Source: Vulcanimicrobiota bacterium (GTDB lineage: Bacteria; Vulcanimicrobiota; Xenobia; Xenobiales; JADMJV01). From it: DNA of 64,000 bases. Position 1 is the stretch's first letter. Each line of letters starts with the position of its first letter. The notes below the pieces were generated by a model that had not been told where the DNA came from, searched no databases, and saw only the letters and a list, made by a program, of their open reading frames with translations. Made by a program: the position numbers and the translations under genes. Shown here piece after piece: positions 36,009 through 43,996 of the stretch. The stretch is taken from contig JAEXNA010000085.1 in assembly GCA_023447635.1 (NCBI GenBank), positions 6,470 to 70,469 of the forward strand, written 5' to 3'.

Positions 36009-36032
36009 TCCGGGCGATCCTCCGGGCGATCC
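36009..36032. repeat. 12-bp tandem duplication
   Basis: Two perfect copies of tccgggcgatcc lie between the pseudopilin-cytochrome stop codon and the hrpB start. Confidence 0.85.
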
Positions 36033-36821
36033 TCAGGGCTGGAACTGGGCCAACCAGGTGGCCATAGCGTCGACCTCGGCCGCACTCATGCTGTTCGAGG
36101 CTACGACCGGGTCGGTCGAGTCGGGATCGAACTCGGGGTCCTGGCCCTCGATGTAGAACTCTCCCACCATCGTGGTGTAGGACAGGTCGGCCCCTTCGCT
36201 GGACCCGGCGAACGGGTCGACCGCGCCGGGGTCGCGGATCGAATCCGCGATGTAGGCGCGCCAGTCGCCTTCGGAAGGCGTGTTGTTAGGCATGCCTCGG
36301 CCTTGATAGTCCATCGTCGAGGTAGGGATGATCGGCCCCAGCGGTACCCGATAGCGATCGGTGGGAGAGCCGGCCTGAGGCAGCGAGTGACACTGCACGC
36401 AGCCGAACTTTTCGAAGGCGGCCTGGCCCGGATCGACCACCACGTCGCAGCGAACCGTGCGGGCCGACCGCGTTCCGTGCTCGGGGTGAGTGACTGAGAC
36501 TTCGACCACCGCCGTTCGAGTCGGGTCTTCTCCGGGGACCGGAGAAAGGGCGATAGAGAAGCGGTAGTCGTCCAGGGGCGAGGGGAACGGCAGATCCAGG
36601 CCGGCCTGAGCCGCCAGTTGAGGATACGGAAGGACGCGAAGTTCGGCGAGTTTGCGCCGCGTCAGGTTCTCGAGGTCGTGATTTTGGGTGGCCTGTGCGG
36701 TTTGGCGCAGGCCGGTGACGAACATCGTCATGATAGCGGTCGAAACCACAAAGAGGATAGTGGCAGCCACGGCCAGTTCTGGCATGCTGAGCCCGTAAAG
36801 CGAACTCCGTCGGTTTCTCAT
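36033..36821 (-). CDS. Pseudopilin fused to a c-type cytochrome domain
   Basis: A 262-residue chimeric protein. The N-terminus is a type IV prepilin leader (MRNRRSSLYG, cleavage expected before Leu11) with the conserved Glu at mature position 5 (LSMPE) and a hydrophobic helix to about residue 36, then a pilin-like region with Tyr/Leu-rich helix and beta strands (40-125). Residues 135-262 look like a class I cytochrome c: FGCVQCHS (heme cysteines 141 and 144, His145), candidate axial methionines at 170, 177 and 218, and a C-terminal helix MSAAEVDAMATWLAQF. ATG 36821 follows GGGGGAAG. It is the third gene of a pilin-like operon, 20 bp behind the second. Confidence 0.85.
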   Translation of the reverse strand: MRNRRSSLYGLSMPELAVAATILFVVSTAIMTMFVTGLRQTAQATQNHDLENLTRRKLAELRVLPYPQLAAQAGLDLPFPSPLDDYRFSIALSPVPGEDPTRTAVVEVSVTHPEHGTRSARTVRCDVVVDPGQAAFEKFGCVQCHSLPQAGSPTDRYRVPLGPIIPTSTMDYQGRGMPNNTPSEGDWRAYIADSIRDPGAVDPFAGSSEGADLSYTTMVGEFYIEGQDPEFDPDSTDPVVASNSMSAAEVDAMATWLAQFQP

Positions 36822-36841
36822 CTCTTCCCCCCGGCTGCCTT

Positions 36842-37513
36842 CTAGTTGATGCCCGGCGGCGCTTCACACGCCACGTAGCAGGTGATCGGATGGCCCAGGC
36901 TGTCGACCCACAGATCGGCCCTGGTCAAGGCGACGCCAGAACTGCTGTCGCTAAGGACCTGAAAGTCGCGAACGTTCCTGGCCAGCACCCGACCGTCTTC
37001 GGTCTCGCCATCGACCGGCGTCATGCTGGCCGCTTCGAACAGGGTTCGGCGAAGTTGACCCGGCTTGCTCGGAGGGGGAGAGTCGGCCGTGACGACGCCG
37101 TCTTCCTCGGGGTGCGGCTCGAACCAGTAGACGGCCACCACCTCCTCGGTGACGTCGTCGTAGGTCGAGGCGGGATCCTGGCGCAGGCGAGCCACCATCA
37201 GGGGTTGGTCAGCCGTGGGGCGTAGTGCGTCGGCGGGCAGCGGGGCGTTGTCCAGGGTCACTCGCGACGAGAACCGCGCTGCCTCGATGTCCCGGGCCAG
37301 GAGATCTTCCGCCAGGGAAGCGTGGCGGATGGCGTCGAGTTTGACCACCGCCTGCTCCTGGGTTCGCTGGGCCAGCACCAGGGCGCCGCCCACCATGCCG
37401 GTGAACAGTCCGAAGAGCGAGCCGGTGACCAGCAGTTCTATCAAGGTGACCCCGAGGGTCGAGTTTGGATATCTTCGTTCGTGATGTCTGCCGAAGCTAA
37501 AGCCTCTGATCAT
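36842..37513 (-). CDS. Type IV pilin-like pseudopilin (PilW/GspJ style)
   Basis: A 223-residue prepilin. The leader ends in Gly21, followed by VTLIELLVTGSLFGLFTGMVGG, with Glu at mature position 5. The mature body (Ala-rich helix, then beta-rich from 80) is typical of minor pseudopilins. A C-terminal HPITCYVACE places two cysteines near the end, possibly a disulfide. It starts 17 bp inside the preceding gene's 3' end, so translation is likely coupled, and is followed by the pseudopilin-cytochrome gene. Confidence 0.85.
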   Translation of the reverse strand: MIRGFSFGRHHERRYPNSTLGVTLIELLVTGSLFGLFTGMVGGALVLAQRTQEQAVVKLDAIRHASLAEDLLARDIEAARFSSRVTLDNAPLPADALRPTADQPLMVARLRQDPASTYDDVTEEVVAVYWFEPHPEEDGVVTADSPPPSKPGQLRRTLFEAASMTPVDGETEDGRVLARNVRDFQVLSDSSSGVALTRADLWVDSLGHPITCYVACEAPPGIN

Positions 37514-37901
37514 AACTGTTCACGGACCTCCCGTACGGAACATAGATCACTCTTTCGGCCACCACATTCCCCCGCCCGTCGAGCACACGCCCACGGGCCC
37601 AGTAGCTGTCGCCTAAATCCATCCGTTCGACTTCCATCTCTTCCAGGTCGGGTACGACCTCGCGCGTGACCACTTCGCTGTTGGCGACCGCCGCGCCACT
37701 GTAATACCGATACTGGTAGTACTCGACGGCCGCCCGAGCCAGTGTTTGGGCCTGACGGTCGGCCTGCTGCTGGCGTTGGAAGAAGAGGTCGTGCTGGCAA
37801 AAGGTCAGGAAGCCGATCCCCAGACAGAGCAGGACCAGCGTGAGCAAGATCGAGGTCGCCAGCGCCGCGCCACGGATTGACAGACCTCGTTGGATGCTCA
37901 T
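37497..37901 (-). CDS. PilX-like minor pilin-type protein
   Basis: A 134-residue protein with a short basic N-terminus, then RGAALATSILLTLVLLCLGIGFL, a membrane helix of the PilX/pseudopilin kind without the classical Glu at position 5, followed by a Gln/Ala-rich helix (RQQQADRQAQTLARAAVEYY) and a small beta domain. It is the first gene of the pilin-like operon. It diverges from the cytochrome c lipoprotein gene with a 52-bp gap, implying a shared control region. Confidence 0.75.
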   Translation of the reverse strand: MSIQRGLSIRGAALATSILLTLVLLCLGIGFLTFCQHDLFFQRQQQADRQAQTLARAAVEYYQYRYYSGAAVANSEVVTREVVPDLEEMEVERMDLGDSYWARGRVLDGRGNVVAERVIYVPYGRSVNSYDQRL

Positions 37902-37953
37902 ATGTTGAATTTATCAGACTACGGTCGATTGACCGCATCCAGGAGGATGCCGA

Positions 37954-38631
37954 GTGACAACCCCATACGCCTCCTCATCGCTCCTTGTTCTGCTCCTGCT
38001 CTGGGGCTGCTCGAACCCCGCCGAGCCTCCGCCCGCCGCCTCGACAACCCCTGGTATCAGAGGGGTTGCGGCTTCGACTGCGGCAAAGGGCGAGGCCTCG
38101 TCGGAGGGTGGAGGTGGTCTTTTGGGAGGGGATGGGGATAGGTCGGAGGGGGCATCCCAGCCGTCCAGGGCGGAACGCGACCAGGCCTACCAGCAGGCCC
38201 GAGAGGGGTTCCCTCAAGAGTCCTCCCGAGCCCCCAACCCCAGCCAGGCCCGGCGGCAAGCCTCGCCGAAAACGCTCGAGCAGACCGCTCCGATGAGCGG
38301 ACGAGACGAGGTGCTGGCTATGACCGTCACCGCTTCCTCGCTCGAGTCGGTCCAGTCGGGTAAAGAGCTGTACGCTTCGTCCTGCGCGGCCTGTCATAAG
38401 ATCGACGGTTCGCCGGAGCGAGGGACGGGCAATCTGGCGGCCTACAACATGGCCAACCTTTCCGACCCGCTACGCTATAAATATGGGGCCGACGCTCGAG
38501 GGGTGTTTCGCTCCATCGCCTTCGGGGTGCCGGCGCCGCCTCACGGGATCTATAAGAAGCGGCTCAGCGACGCGCAGATCTGGAACCTGACCAACTTCGT
38601 CCTCTCCCTGCAGAAGCCGGCCGAGAGCTAA
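37954..38631 (+). CDS. Cytochrome c lipoprotein
   Basis: A 225-residue exported electron carrier. The signal peptide has a lipobox-like end LLWGC (Cys19) and is followed by a long disordered stretch (20-125, rich in Gly, Pro, Ser and Gln). The C-terminal 90 residues are a class I cytochrome c: GKELYASSCAACHK (Cys144, Cys147, His148), an NMANLSDPLRYKYG segment and closing SDAQIWNLTNFVLSL. GTG 37954 has AGGAGG seven bases upstream. It is divergent from the pseudopilin operon whose third gene also carries a heme domain. The 3' end overlaps the convergent zinc-ribbon gene by 4 bp. Confidence 0.88.
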   Translation: MTTPYASSSLLVLLLLWGCSNPAEPPPAASTTPGIRGVAASTAAKGEASSEGGGGLLGGDGDRSEGASQPSRAERDQAYQQAREGFPQESSRAPNPSQARRQASPKTLEQTAPMSGRDEVLAMTVTASSLESVQSGKELYASSCAACHKIDGSPERGTGNLAAYNMANLSDPLRYKYGADARGVFRSIAFGVPAPPHGIYKKRLSDAQIWNLTNFVLSLQKPAES

Positions 38632-39059
38632 GCGGTGGCCGAGCCGCCAAAGAGGCGGCGGAAGAACCCCACGGGCGACGGCCTGGCCTCCTCGGCAGGG
38701 GTCGGCTGGCCCTCTGTGGCGGCCAGGTACTGACGGATCTTGGTCAACTCGCCGTCATCGAGCCACATCCCGTGGTCTCGACACATGTCGACCAGCACAC
38801 CGCTGTCGACCATGTAGACGTGGCGCTTCATGCGCAGGGAGCAGTCGGGGCACTTGATGGTGTGCTCCAAGGCGACGCCAGGAGTGTCGCACTGCAGGGT
38901 CGGCTCGATATCCGAGCTTTCCAGTTGAAGGTCGGAGAGGCGCAGCACTTTGTCGAACTGATCGAAGCCGAACCAGCAGCCTTCGCAGCGCGAGCAGAGA
39001 CTGCCCAGCGGGGTCGGGTTCAGGGTTTGGGCACAGCGAGGGCATTCGGATTGCGGCAT
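38628..39059 (-). CDS. zf-TFIIB-type zinc-ribbon protein
   Basis: A 143-residue protein with two zinc ribbons: CPRCAQTL...CSRCEGCWF at the N-terminus (the CxxCxGxW pattern of the zf-TFIIB family) and a second CPDCSLRMKRH...CRDHGMWLDDGEL around residues 70-105. The C-terminus is Pro/Glu-rich with a short hydrophobic end. Function unknown; these proteins are widespread in bacteria. Converges with the cytochrome c lipoprotein gene. Confidence 0.8.
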   Translation of the reverse strand: MPQSECPRCAQTLNPTPLGSLCSRCEGCWFGFDQFDKVLRLSDLQLESSDIEPTLQCDTPGVALEHTIKCPDCSLRMKRHVYMVDSGVLVDMCRDHGMWLDDGELTKIRQYLAATEGQPTPAEEARPSPVGFFRRLFGGSATA

Positions 39060-39172
39060 AGGCTAGCATTCTCCATCGACGGCAGGGCCCCTCGCCGCTG
39101 CTTCGGAGGCAGGGAAAGTCCCGCCGTGGCGTCCAAGGGGTGGGGACAAAGATTTGACAAGAGAGGCCTCCC

Positions 39173-40354
39173 GTGACCGATATCCTTCATCCTCGCTCGG
39201 ACTTCTACATGCTAGAGTCGACCCTGACCCCCCAGCAGCAGGACCGCCTGCGCCAGGTGCGCGCTTTTATGCGCGAGCGCGTGCAGCCGATCATCAACGA
39301 GTTCTGGACCCGAGAAGAGTTTCCTCACGCTCTGATCCCGGATATGGCTGAGCTCGAAATTGCTGGTAACCCCTACCAGGGCTACGGCTGCCCCGGCGAA
39401 AGCTGGCTATTCGACGGCTTCCTAACCCAGGAACTGGCCCGCATCGACTGCTCTATCGCGACCTTCTTTGGGGTTCACAGCGGTCTGGCCATGGGTTCGA
39501 TCTATCTGTGCGGTAGCGATGAGCAGAAGGACCGCTGGCTACCGAAGATGCGCAAGATGGAGCTGATCGGTGCCTTCGGTCTGACCGAGCCCGACCACGG
39601 TTCGGACGTTTCCAAGGGGCTCGAGACGACCGCCAAGCGGGACGGCGACAGCTGGATCCTCAACGGGATGAAGAAGTGGATCGGTAACGCGACCTTCGCC
39701 GACGTCACCGTGATCTGGGCCCGCGACGTGGACGACGGCCAGGTCAAGGGGTTCCTGGTCGAACGCGGCACCCCCGGCTTCGAGCCGCGCAAGATGACGG
39801 GCAAGATGGCGCTGCGGGTGGTCCAGAACGCCGAGATCTCCCTGCAAGACTGCCGTGTGCCCGAGAGCAACCGACTGCAGCGCGCCAAAAGCTTCGCCGA
39901 CACGGCCAAAGTGCTGCGTATGACCCGGGCCGGTGTGGCCTGGCAGGCCGTCGGTAACATGGCAGGTGCCTACGAGCTGACTCTGGACTACACCAAGAAC
40001 CGCAAGCAGTTCAACCGCCCTATCGCCGGCTTCCAACTGGTGCAGGACCGCCTGGCTCTGATGCTGGCCAATATCACTTCGTCGCAGACTCTGGTCTACC
40101 GCCTGTCGCAGATGCAGGACGCCGGCCAGTTCAACGAAGAGCACGCCTCGCTGGCCAAGATGGTCTGCACGGTGAAGATGCGCGAAACGGTCGGTCTGGC
40201 CCGCGAACTGCTGGGCGGCAACGGTATCTTGCTCGACCATCACGTGGGCCGCTTCGTGGCCGACGCCGAAGCGATTTACTCCTATGAGGGGACTCGTGAA
40301 GTGAACGCCCTGATCGTGGGCCGCGCGGTCACCGGCCTGGGCGCTTTCGTTTAA
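39173..40354 (+). CDS. Acyl-CoA dehydrogenase, glutaryl-CoA dehydrogenase-like
   Basis: A flavoprotein oxidising an acyl-CoA thioester. The 393-residue protein has GAFGLTEPDHGSD (FAD/substrate loop), the GNGILLDHHVGR region and the catalytic glutamate in YEGTREVNALIVGRAVTG, which matches the glutaryl-CoA dehydrogenase pattern (YEGT-x-x-x-ALI-GR). Probable role in lysine or tryptophan breakdown, or in a related branched substrate. GTG 39173 follows AGAGG. Electron-transfer flavoprotein genes are not nearby. Confidence 0.92.
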   Translation: MTDILHPRSDFYMLESTLTPQQQDRLRQVRAFMRERVQPIINEFWTREEFPHALIPDMAELEIAGNPYQGYGCPGESWLFDGFLTQELARIDCSIATFFGVHSGLAMGSIYLCGSDEQKDRWLPKMRKMELIGAFGLTEPDHGSDVSKGLETTAKRDGDSWILNGMKKWIGNATFADVTVIWARDVDDGQVKGFLVERGTPGFEPRKMTGKMALRVVQNAEISLQDCRVPESNRLQRAKSFADTAKVLRMTRAGVAWQAVGNMAGAYELTLDYTKNRKQFNRPIAGFQLVQDRLALMLANITSSQTLVYRLSQMQDAGQFNEEHASLAKMVCTVKMRETVGLARELLGGNGILLDHHVGRFVADAEAIYSYEGTREVNALIVGRAVTGLGAFV

Positions 40355-40364
40355 AACGGGGCGG

Positions 40365-41021
40365 TCAGCCTTCGCCCATGTTGGCGCTGGGCTGGTCGCG
40401 CAGACCGTCGCTCCAGGTCGACACGGCCAGCAACAGCCGGTTCCCCTCGCAGGCCGACTCCCAGGCCTCGTCCAGGTCCCCCTCGCGGCTCTGGGCGAAG
40501 GCCTGGAACCAGCTGGCGAAGGCGTCTTCGAGGTAGCGATGGCCGGCTACCGATTCGGCCGTGACTTCGCCTTCTTCGACTTCGATGGCGGAATAGTCCG
40601 TCCAGATAGCACGAAACTCGGCCTCCAGCGCCGTCAGGCGCCCCTCCAACCGCAGGCCCCTGGCTTCATCGGGCTCTGAGTCCAGACCGCGCAAGATCGC
40701 TTCGAAGCGGTCCAGGCGATCGCTTCCGTAGGCCTCCTCGTCGAGCGACCCGGCCACCTGCTCGAGGCCTTCCTCGACCATCTCGAGCGGGGTCAGGGAC
40801 TGAGGTAGCAGATGGGAGAAACGGTCGCGCAGTTCGGCCAGCTTCTCGGGCTGGAAGTCCGGGTCTTCCAGATGCTGCTCCAGCGCCTCGGCCAGATCGT
40901 CATAGCGCTTCTTTTCAGGTAGCGCCTGAAAGACGCGCTCGAGCATATCGCGCGTGGCTCCGCGCTCGTGACCCGACAGGTCGGTCAGCGCCAACCAGCT
41001 CAAAAACTCCTCGACATCCAT
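40365..41021 (-). CDS. Hypothetical acidic helical protein
   Basis: About 218 residues, strongly acidic (Glu/Asp-rich) and predicted all-helical, with no membrane segment and no cysteine-based motif apart from one Cys near the C-terminus (SACEGNRLL). Repeats of the type LxxLxxxLxxxE suggest coiled-coil or TPR-like packing. Start taken at ATG 41021 (MDVEEFL); a TTG at 41072 is possible. No recognised family. It lies downstream of the interrupted gspF gene on the same strand and may be translated with it. Confidence 0.6.
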   Translation of the reverse strand: MDVEEFLSWLALTDLSGHERGATRDMLERVFQALPEKKRYDDLAEALEQHLEDPDFQPEKLAELRDRFSHLLPQSLTPLEMVEEGLEQVAGSLDEEAYGSDRLDRFEAILRGLDSEPDEARGLRLEGRLTALEAEFRAIWTDYSAIEVEEGEVTAESVAGHRYLEDAFASWFQAFAQSREGDLDEAWESACEGNRLLLAVSTWSDGLRDQPSANMGEG

Positions 41022-41098
41022 TCGGGTCGCGTTTTCGCTCGGCTTCCGCCGGATCCCCTCAGGGGAGAGCAAAGCTCGGGTTTTCCGTCAGGCGAAGC

Positions 41099-42250
41099 TC
41101 AGGCTCCGCCTAGCTTAGCCAGCACGCCGTAAATGGGCAGAAACATCCCGACGAAGAGGACGGCCATAGCCATTCCCATCCCGCAGATGACCAGCGGCTC
41201 TATCAGGGCGGTGATGGTGCCGATCAGGCTGTCGATCTCCTCGTCCATCAGGCGTTTGTTGGCCTCTAGCATCTGCTCCATACTGCCGCTCTCCTCTCCC
41301 ACCACTAACATAGAGTGGAAGATCGGCGGAAAATAGCTGATCGACTCCAGCGCCCCGGACAGACTGCCCGACATGGTCAGCGCCTTACGGGCCTCGCGCA
41401 AGGAGGCGCGATGAGATTCGAAGGGCGTAGCGTTGATGATCATCTGCAGCGAACGATGCACCGGGATGCCGTCGCGATGTAGGTAGGCCAGGGTCTCGCA
41501 GAGCGAGGCGCACAGCAGTTTCCCCACGATCGGTCGGCTCCACGGACACCAGAGCAAGGCGTCGAAAGCTTTCTGGCGCAACTCTTCGCGGTACATCACG
41601 GCGGCCACGAACAGCCCCAGCAAGCCGCCCAGGGTCAAAGGGTGGTCCAGCGCACCGACGGCCAGGAAGACCAGGCGAGAGATCAAGGGGAAGGTCAGAT
41701 CCATCTGCTCGTAGAGCGCCACGAACTTGGGGAAGACCAGCTTCACCACCAGGAACAGCACCGTGCCGCAGAGCGCGGCGGTGATCAGGGGAGAGGTCAG
41801 GGCGTCTTTGATCTTATGGCGAAAGTCGATCTGGTTCTACATCAGCCCGGCCGCGCGGCGCAGTCGTCCTCCGATATCGCCGCCTTCCTCTCCCGTCCGG
41901 ATCACCGCCAGGGTGCTGGCGGGAAAGTGGTCGGGATAGCGGGCGAAGGCCGCCGACAAGGTCGAACCCGAGTGCACGCGGCGCGTGATGTCGTCGAGCA
42001 CGACGGCAAAACGCGGGTCGTCTTGCTGCCGGGCCAGCGAATCGAGCGCCATCCCGGGCGACAGCCCGTTGGTGATCATAATCCCCAGTTGGTCCAGTAC
42101 CACACAGGCCGCTTTTTCGTGGCTCGGACGAAAGGCTTCCGCAAAACGCCGGAGGCGCGTGGCCGGGGAAGAGGTTAGGGTCGAGGAGAGGCGCGGCGAG
42201 GGGGTCGAGGTTCGTGACGCGGCGAGCATACCGATCACTGTACCTTTCAA
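41099..42250 (-). pseudogene. GspF/PilC-type inner-membrane protein, interrupted by an in-frame TAG
   Basis: Two adjacent reading segments in the same frame encode one type II secretion/type IV pilus platform protein. The 5' part (41837-42250, 137 residues) covers the first GspF domain ending in GEEGGDIGGRLRRAAGLM, then TAG at 41837-41839. Directly after it the same frame continues NQIDFRHKIKDAL...LFLVVKL and runs through the second domain to 41099 (GIPVHRSLQM, VGEESGSMEQM, three membrane helices). The joined product would be 383 residues, close to the usual 400. TAG is a normal stop in neighbouring genes, so this looks like a nonsense mutation, a sequencing error or a read-through case. Confidence 0.85.
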
Positions 42251-42274
42251 GCTTTGTGCGTCCTAGCCGAAGGT

Positions 42275-42307
42275 GGAGGTGTCCGACCTATACGATGGGT
42301 CGCCTCC
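42275..42307. repeat. Stem-loop upstream of subtilase gene
   Basis: GGAGG (42275-42279) pairs with CCTCC (42303-42307), and inside it CGACC (42284-42288) pairs with GGTCG (42298-42302), leaving a four-base bulge. It lies in the 207-bp divergent region between gspF and the S8 protease gene; no promoter boxes are obvious around it. Confidence 0.5.
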
Positions 42308-42457
42308 CCACCCATACTGCTGTCGGGCCGGGCCATGGCGACGAGATCGGTGGCCAGTTAACATTCTGGACTCAATCTCGACGGCATGCTGCGGTAAGGT
42401 AGCCCCACACAAAGAAGATAACTTCCAGGTCCATATACAGAAAGAATCCAGAAAACG

Positions 42458-43924
42458 ATGATCAACCTCGACCCCAGCCGCAACTTCGCCTCCATCAGCG
42501 CCCCGCGTAACTACAACGCCGCTGCCAAGCCCGTCGCCGCCAAAGCCGTGGAGACCGCATCCCTTCCCGCCGAGAGCGCCTCGTTCTCGTCGCTGCCCGC
42601 CCGCATCGCCAACGTCGCCCCTTCGGCCGTGGCTGCCGTGGCCCAGAGCATGGAAGGCGCCGAGTACGTTCCCGGCGAGCTGATCGTCAAGTTGAACAGC
42701 GGTGTCGAAGCCGGACTGATGGGCGACTTCGCCTCCGAGTACGGCGCCACCGTGGTCGAGCACTTCGACGTGCCCGAATCCGTTTTCAAATCTTTCGGAG
42801 GCGAACTGGTTCGCCTTCAGCTGCCCCAGGGCATCGAACTCGCTGAAGCGATCGCCGCGATGCAGGGCGACTCTCGCGTCGCTTACGCCGAAGGCAACGA
42901 AGTGATCCGCCTCGCCGACGTACAGAACCACGGCGAAGCCGAAGCCCCCAACGACCTGGACAAGAAGCTCTGGGGTCTCAACAACACCGGTCAGGACGGC
43001 GGTAAGGTCGGAGCCGACATCAGCGCCCTCAAGGCCTGGGAAGTCACCACCGGCGACAACAGCGTCAACGGCCCCCTGATCGCCGTGATCGACACCGGCA
43101 TCGACTACAACCACCCTGACCTGAAGGCCAACATGTGGGTCAACCCGGGCGAGATCCCCGGCGACGGTATCGACAACGACGGTAACGGCGTGATCGACGA
43201 TGTCTACGGCTACAACGCTCAGGCGAACACCGGCAACCCGATGGACGGCCACTCTCACGGCACCCACTGCGCCGGAACCATCGGCGCGGTCGGCAACAAC
43301 GGTGAGGGCGTCACCGGCGTGATGCAGAACGCTCGTATGATGGCCGTCAAAATCTTCTCGGACAGCGGCAGCACCTCGACCGACGCCATCGTGCGCGGCC
43401 TGATGTACTCGGCCAAGATGGGCGCCACCATCACCTCGAACTCGTGGGGCGGCGGCGGACGCAGCCAGGCCATCTACGACGCCTTCGCTTCCAACCCGGC
43501 GCTGCACGTCATCGCCGCCGGTAACTCGAACTACGACAACGACAAGCGGGACAACTTCCCGTCCAACTACGACCTGGACAACATCGTGGCTGTCGCCGCC
43601 ACCACCCGCAACGACGACCGCGCTTCGTTCTCGCAGTGGGGCGCCACCACGGTCGACGTGGCCGCTCCCGGCGCCCAGATCTGGTCCACCATCCCCGGCG
43701 GCAAGTACGGCAACAAGAGCGGCACCTCGATGGCTACCCCCCACGTCTCTGGCGTGGCCGGCCTCATCGCTAGCGCTTACCCCGAAGCCTCTAACGCCGA
43801 ACTGAAAGAGCGCCTCATCAAGGGCTCCGACCCGGTTCCGGCTCTGGCCGGCATCTCCGTCTCCAACGGCCGCGTCAACGCCGCGAAGTCGCTGGAAAAG
43901 GACCTGGTCGCTCCCACCGCTTAA
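42458..43924 (+). CDS. Subtilisin-like serine protease (S8 family)
   Basis: A 488-residue protease. The N-terminal 65 residues are Ala/Ser/Pro-rich without a hydrophobic signal core. A fervidolysin-like prodomain follows (about 69-150; YVPGELIVKL ... VAYAEGNEVI), then the catalytic domain with Asp212 (AVIDTGID), His267 (HGTHCAG), the oxyanion Asn in AAGN and Ser424 in GTSMATPHVSG. The sequence DGIDNDGNGVIDD is a calcium-binding type loop. No secretion signal of known type is evident. A hairpin terminator follows at 43949-43973. Confidence 0.93.
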   Translation: MINLDPSRNFASISAPRNYNAAAKPVAAKAVETASLPAESASFSSLPARIANVAPSAVAAVAQSMEGAEYVPGELIVKLNSGVEAGLMGDFASEYGATVVEHFDVPESVFKSFGGELVRLQLPQGIELAEAIAAMQGDSRVAYAEGNEVIRLADVQNHGEAEAPNDLDKKLWGLNNTGQDGGKVGADISALKAWEVTTGDNSVNGPLIAVIDTGIDYNHPDLKANMWVNPGEIPGDGIDNDGNGVIDDVYGYNAQANTGNPMDGHSHGTHCAGTIGAVGNNGEGVTGVMQNARMMAVKIFSDSGSTSTDAIVRGLMYSAKMGATITSNSWGGGGRSQAIYDAFASNPALHVIAAGNSNYDNDKRDNFPSNYDLDNIVAVAATTRNDDRASFSQWGATTVDVAAPGAQIWSTIPGGKYGNKSGTSMATPHVSGVAGLIASAYPEASNAELKERLIKGSDPVPALAGISVSNGRVNAAKSLEKDLVAPTA

Positions 43925-43948
43925 GGCCGGTAGGCCGATAGCCTCAGC

Positions 43949-43973
43949 AAAGAGACCCGAAAGGGTCTCTTTT
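43949..43973 (+). terminator. Terminator of the subtilase gene
   Basis: AAAGAGACCC and GGGTCTCTTT pair across a GAAA tetraloop (43959-43962), followed by a short T-run. Confidence 0.85.
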
Positions 43974-43996
43974 GCTTTGTCGCGATGTTAGGCAGT

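Noticed and set aside
41837..41839. TAG recoding (pyrrolysine or glutamine) in the gspF gene
   Set aside because: TAG ends several intact genes in this window, so genome-wide recoding is not supported. Mutation or sequencing error is simpler.
42263..43744. A 493-codon open frame on the minus strand
   Set aside because: It is antisense to the subtilase gene, whose catalytic motifs are unmistakable. The frame gives a Gly/Val/Asp-rich, motif-free protein.
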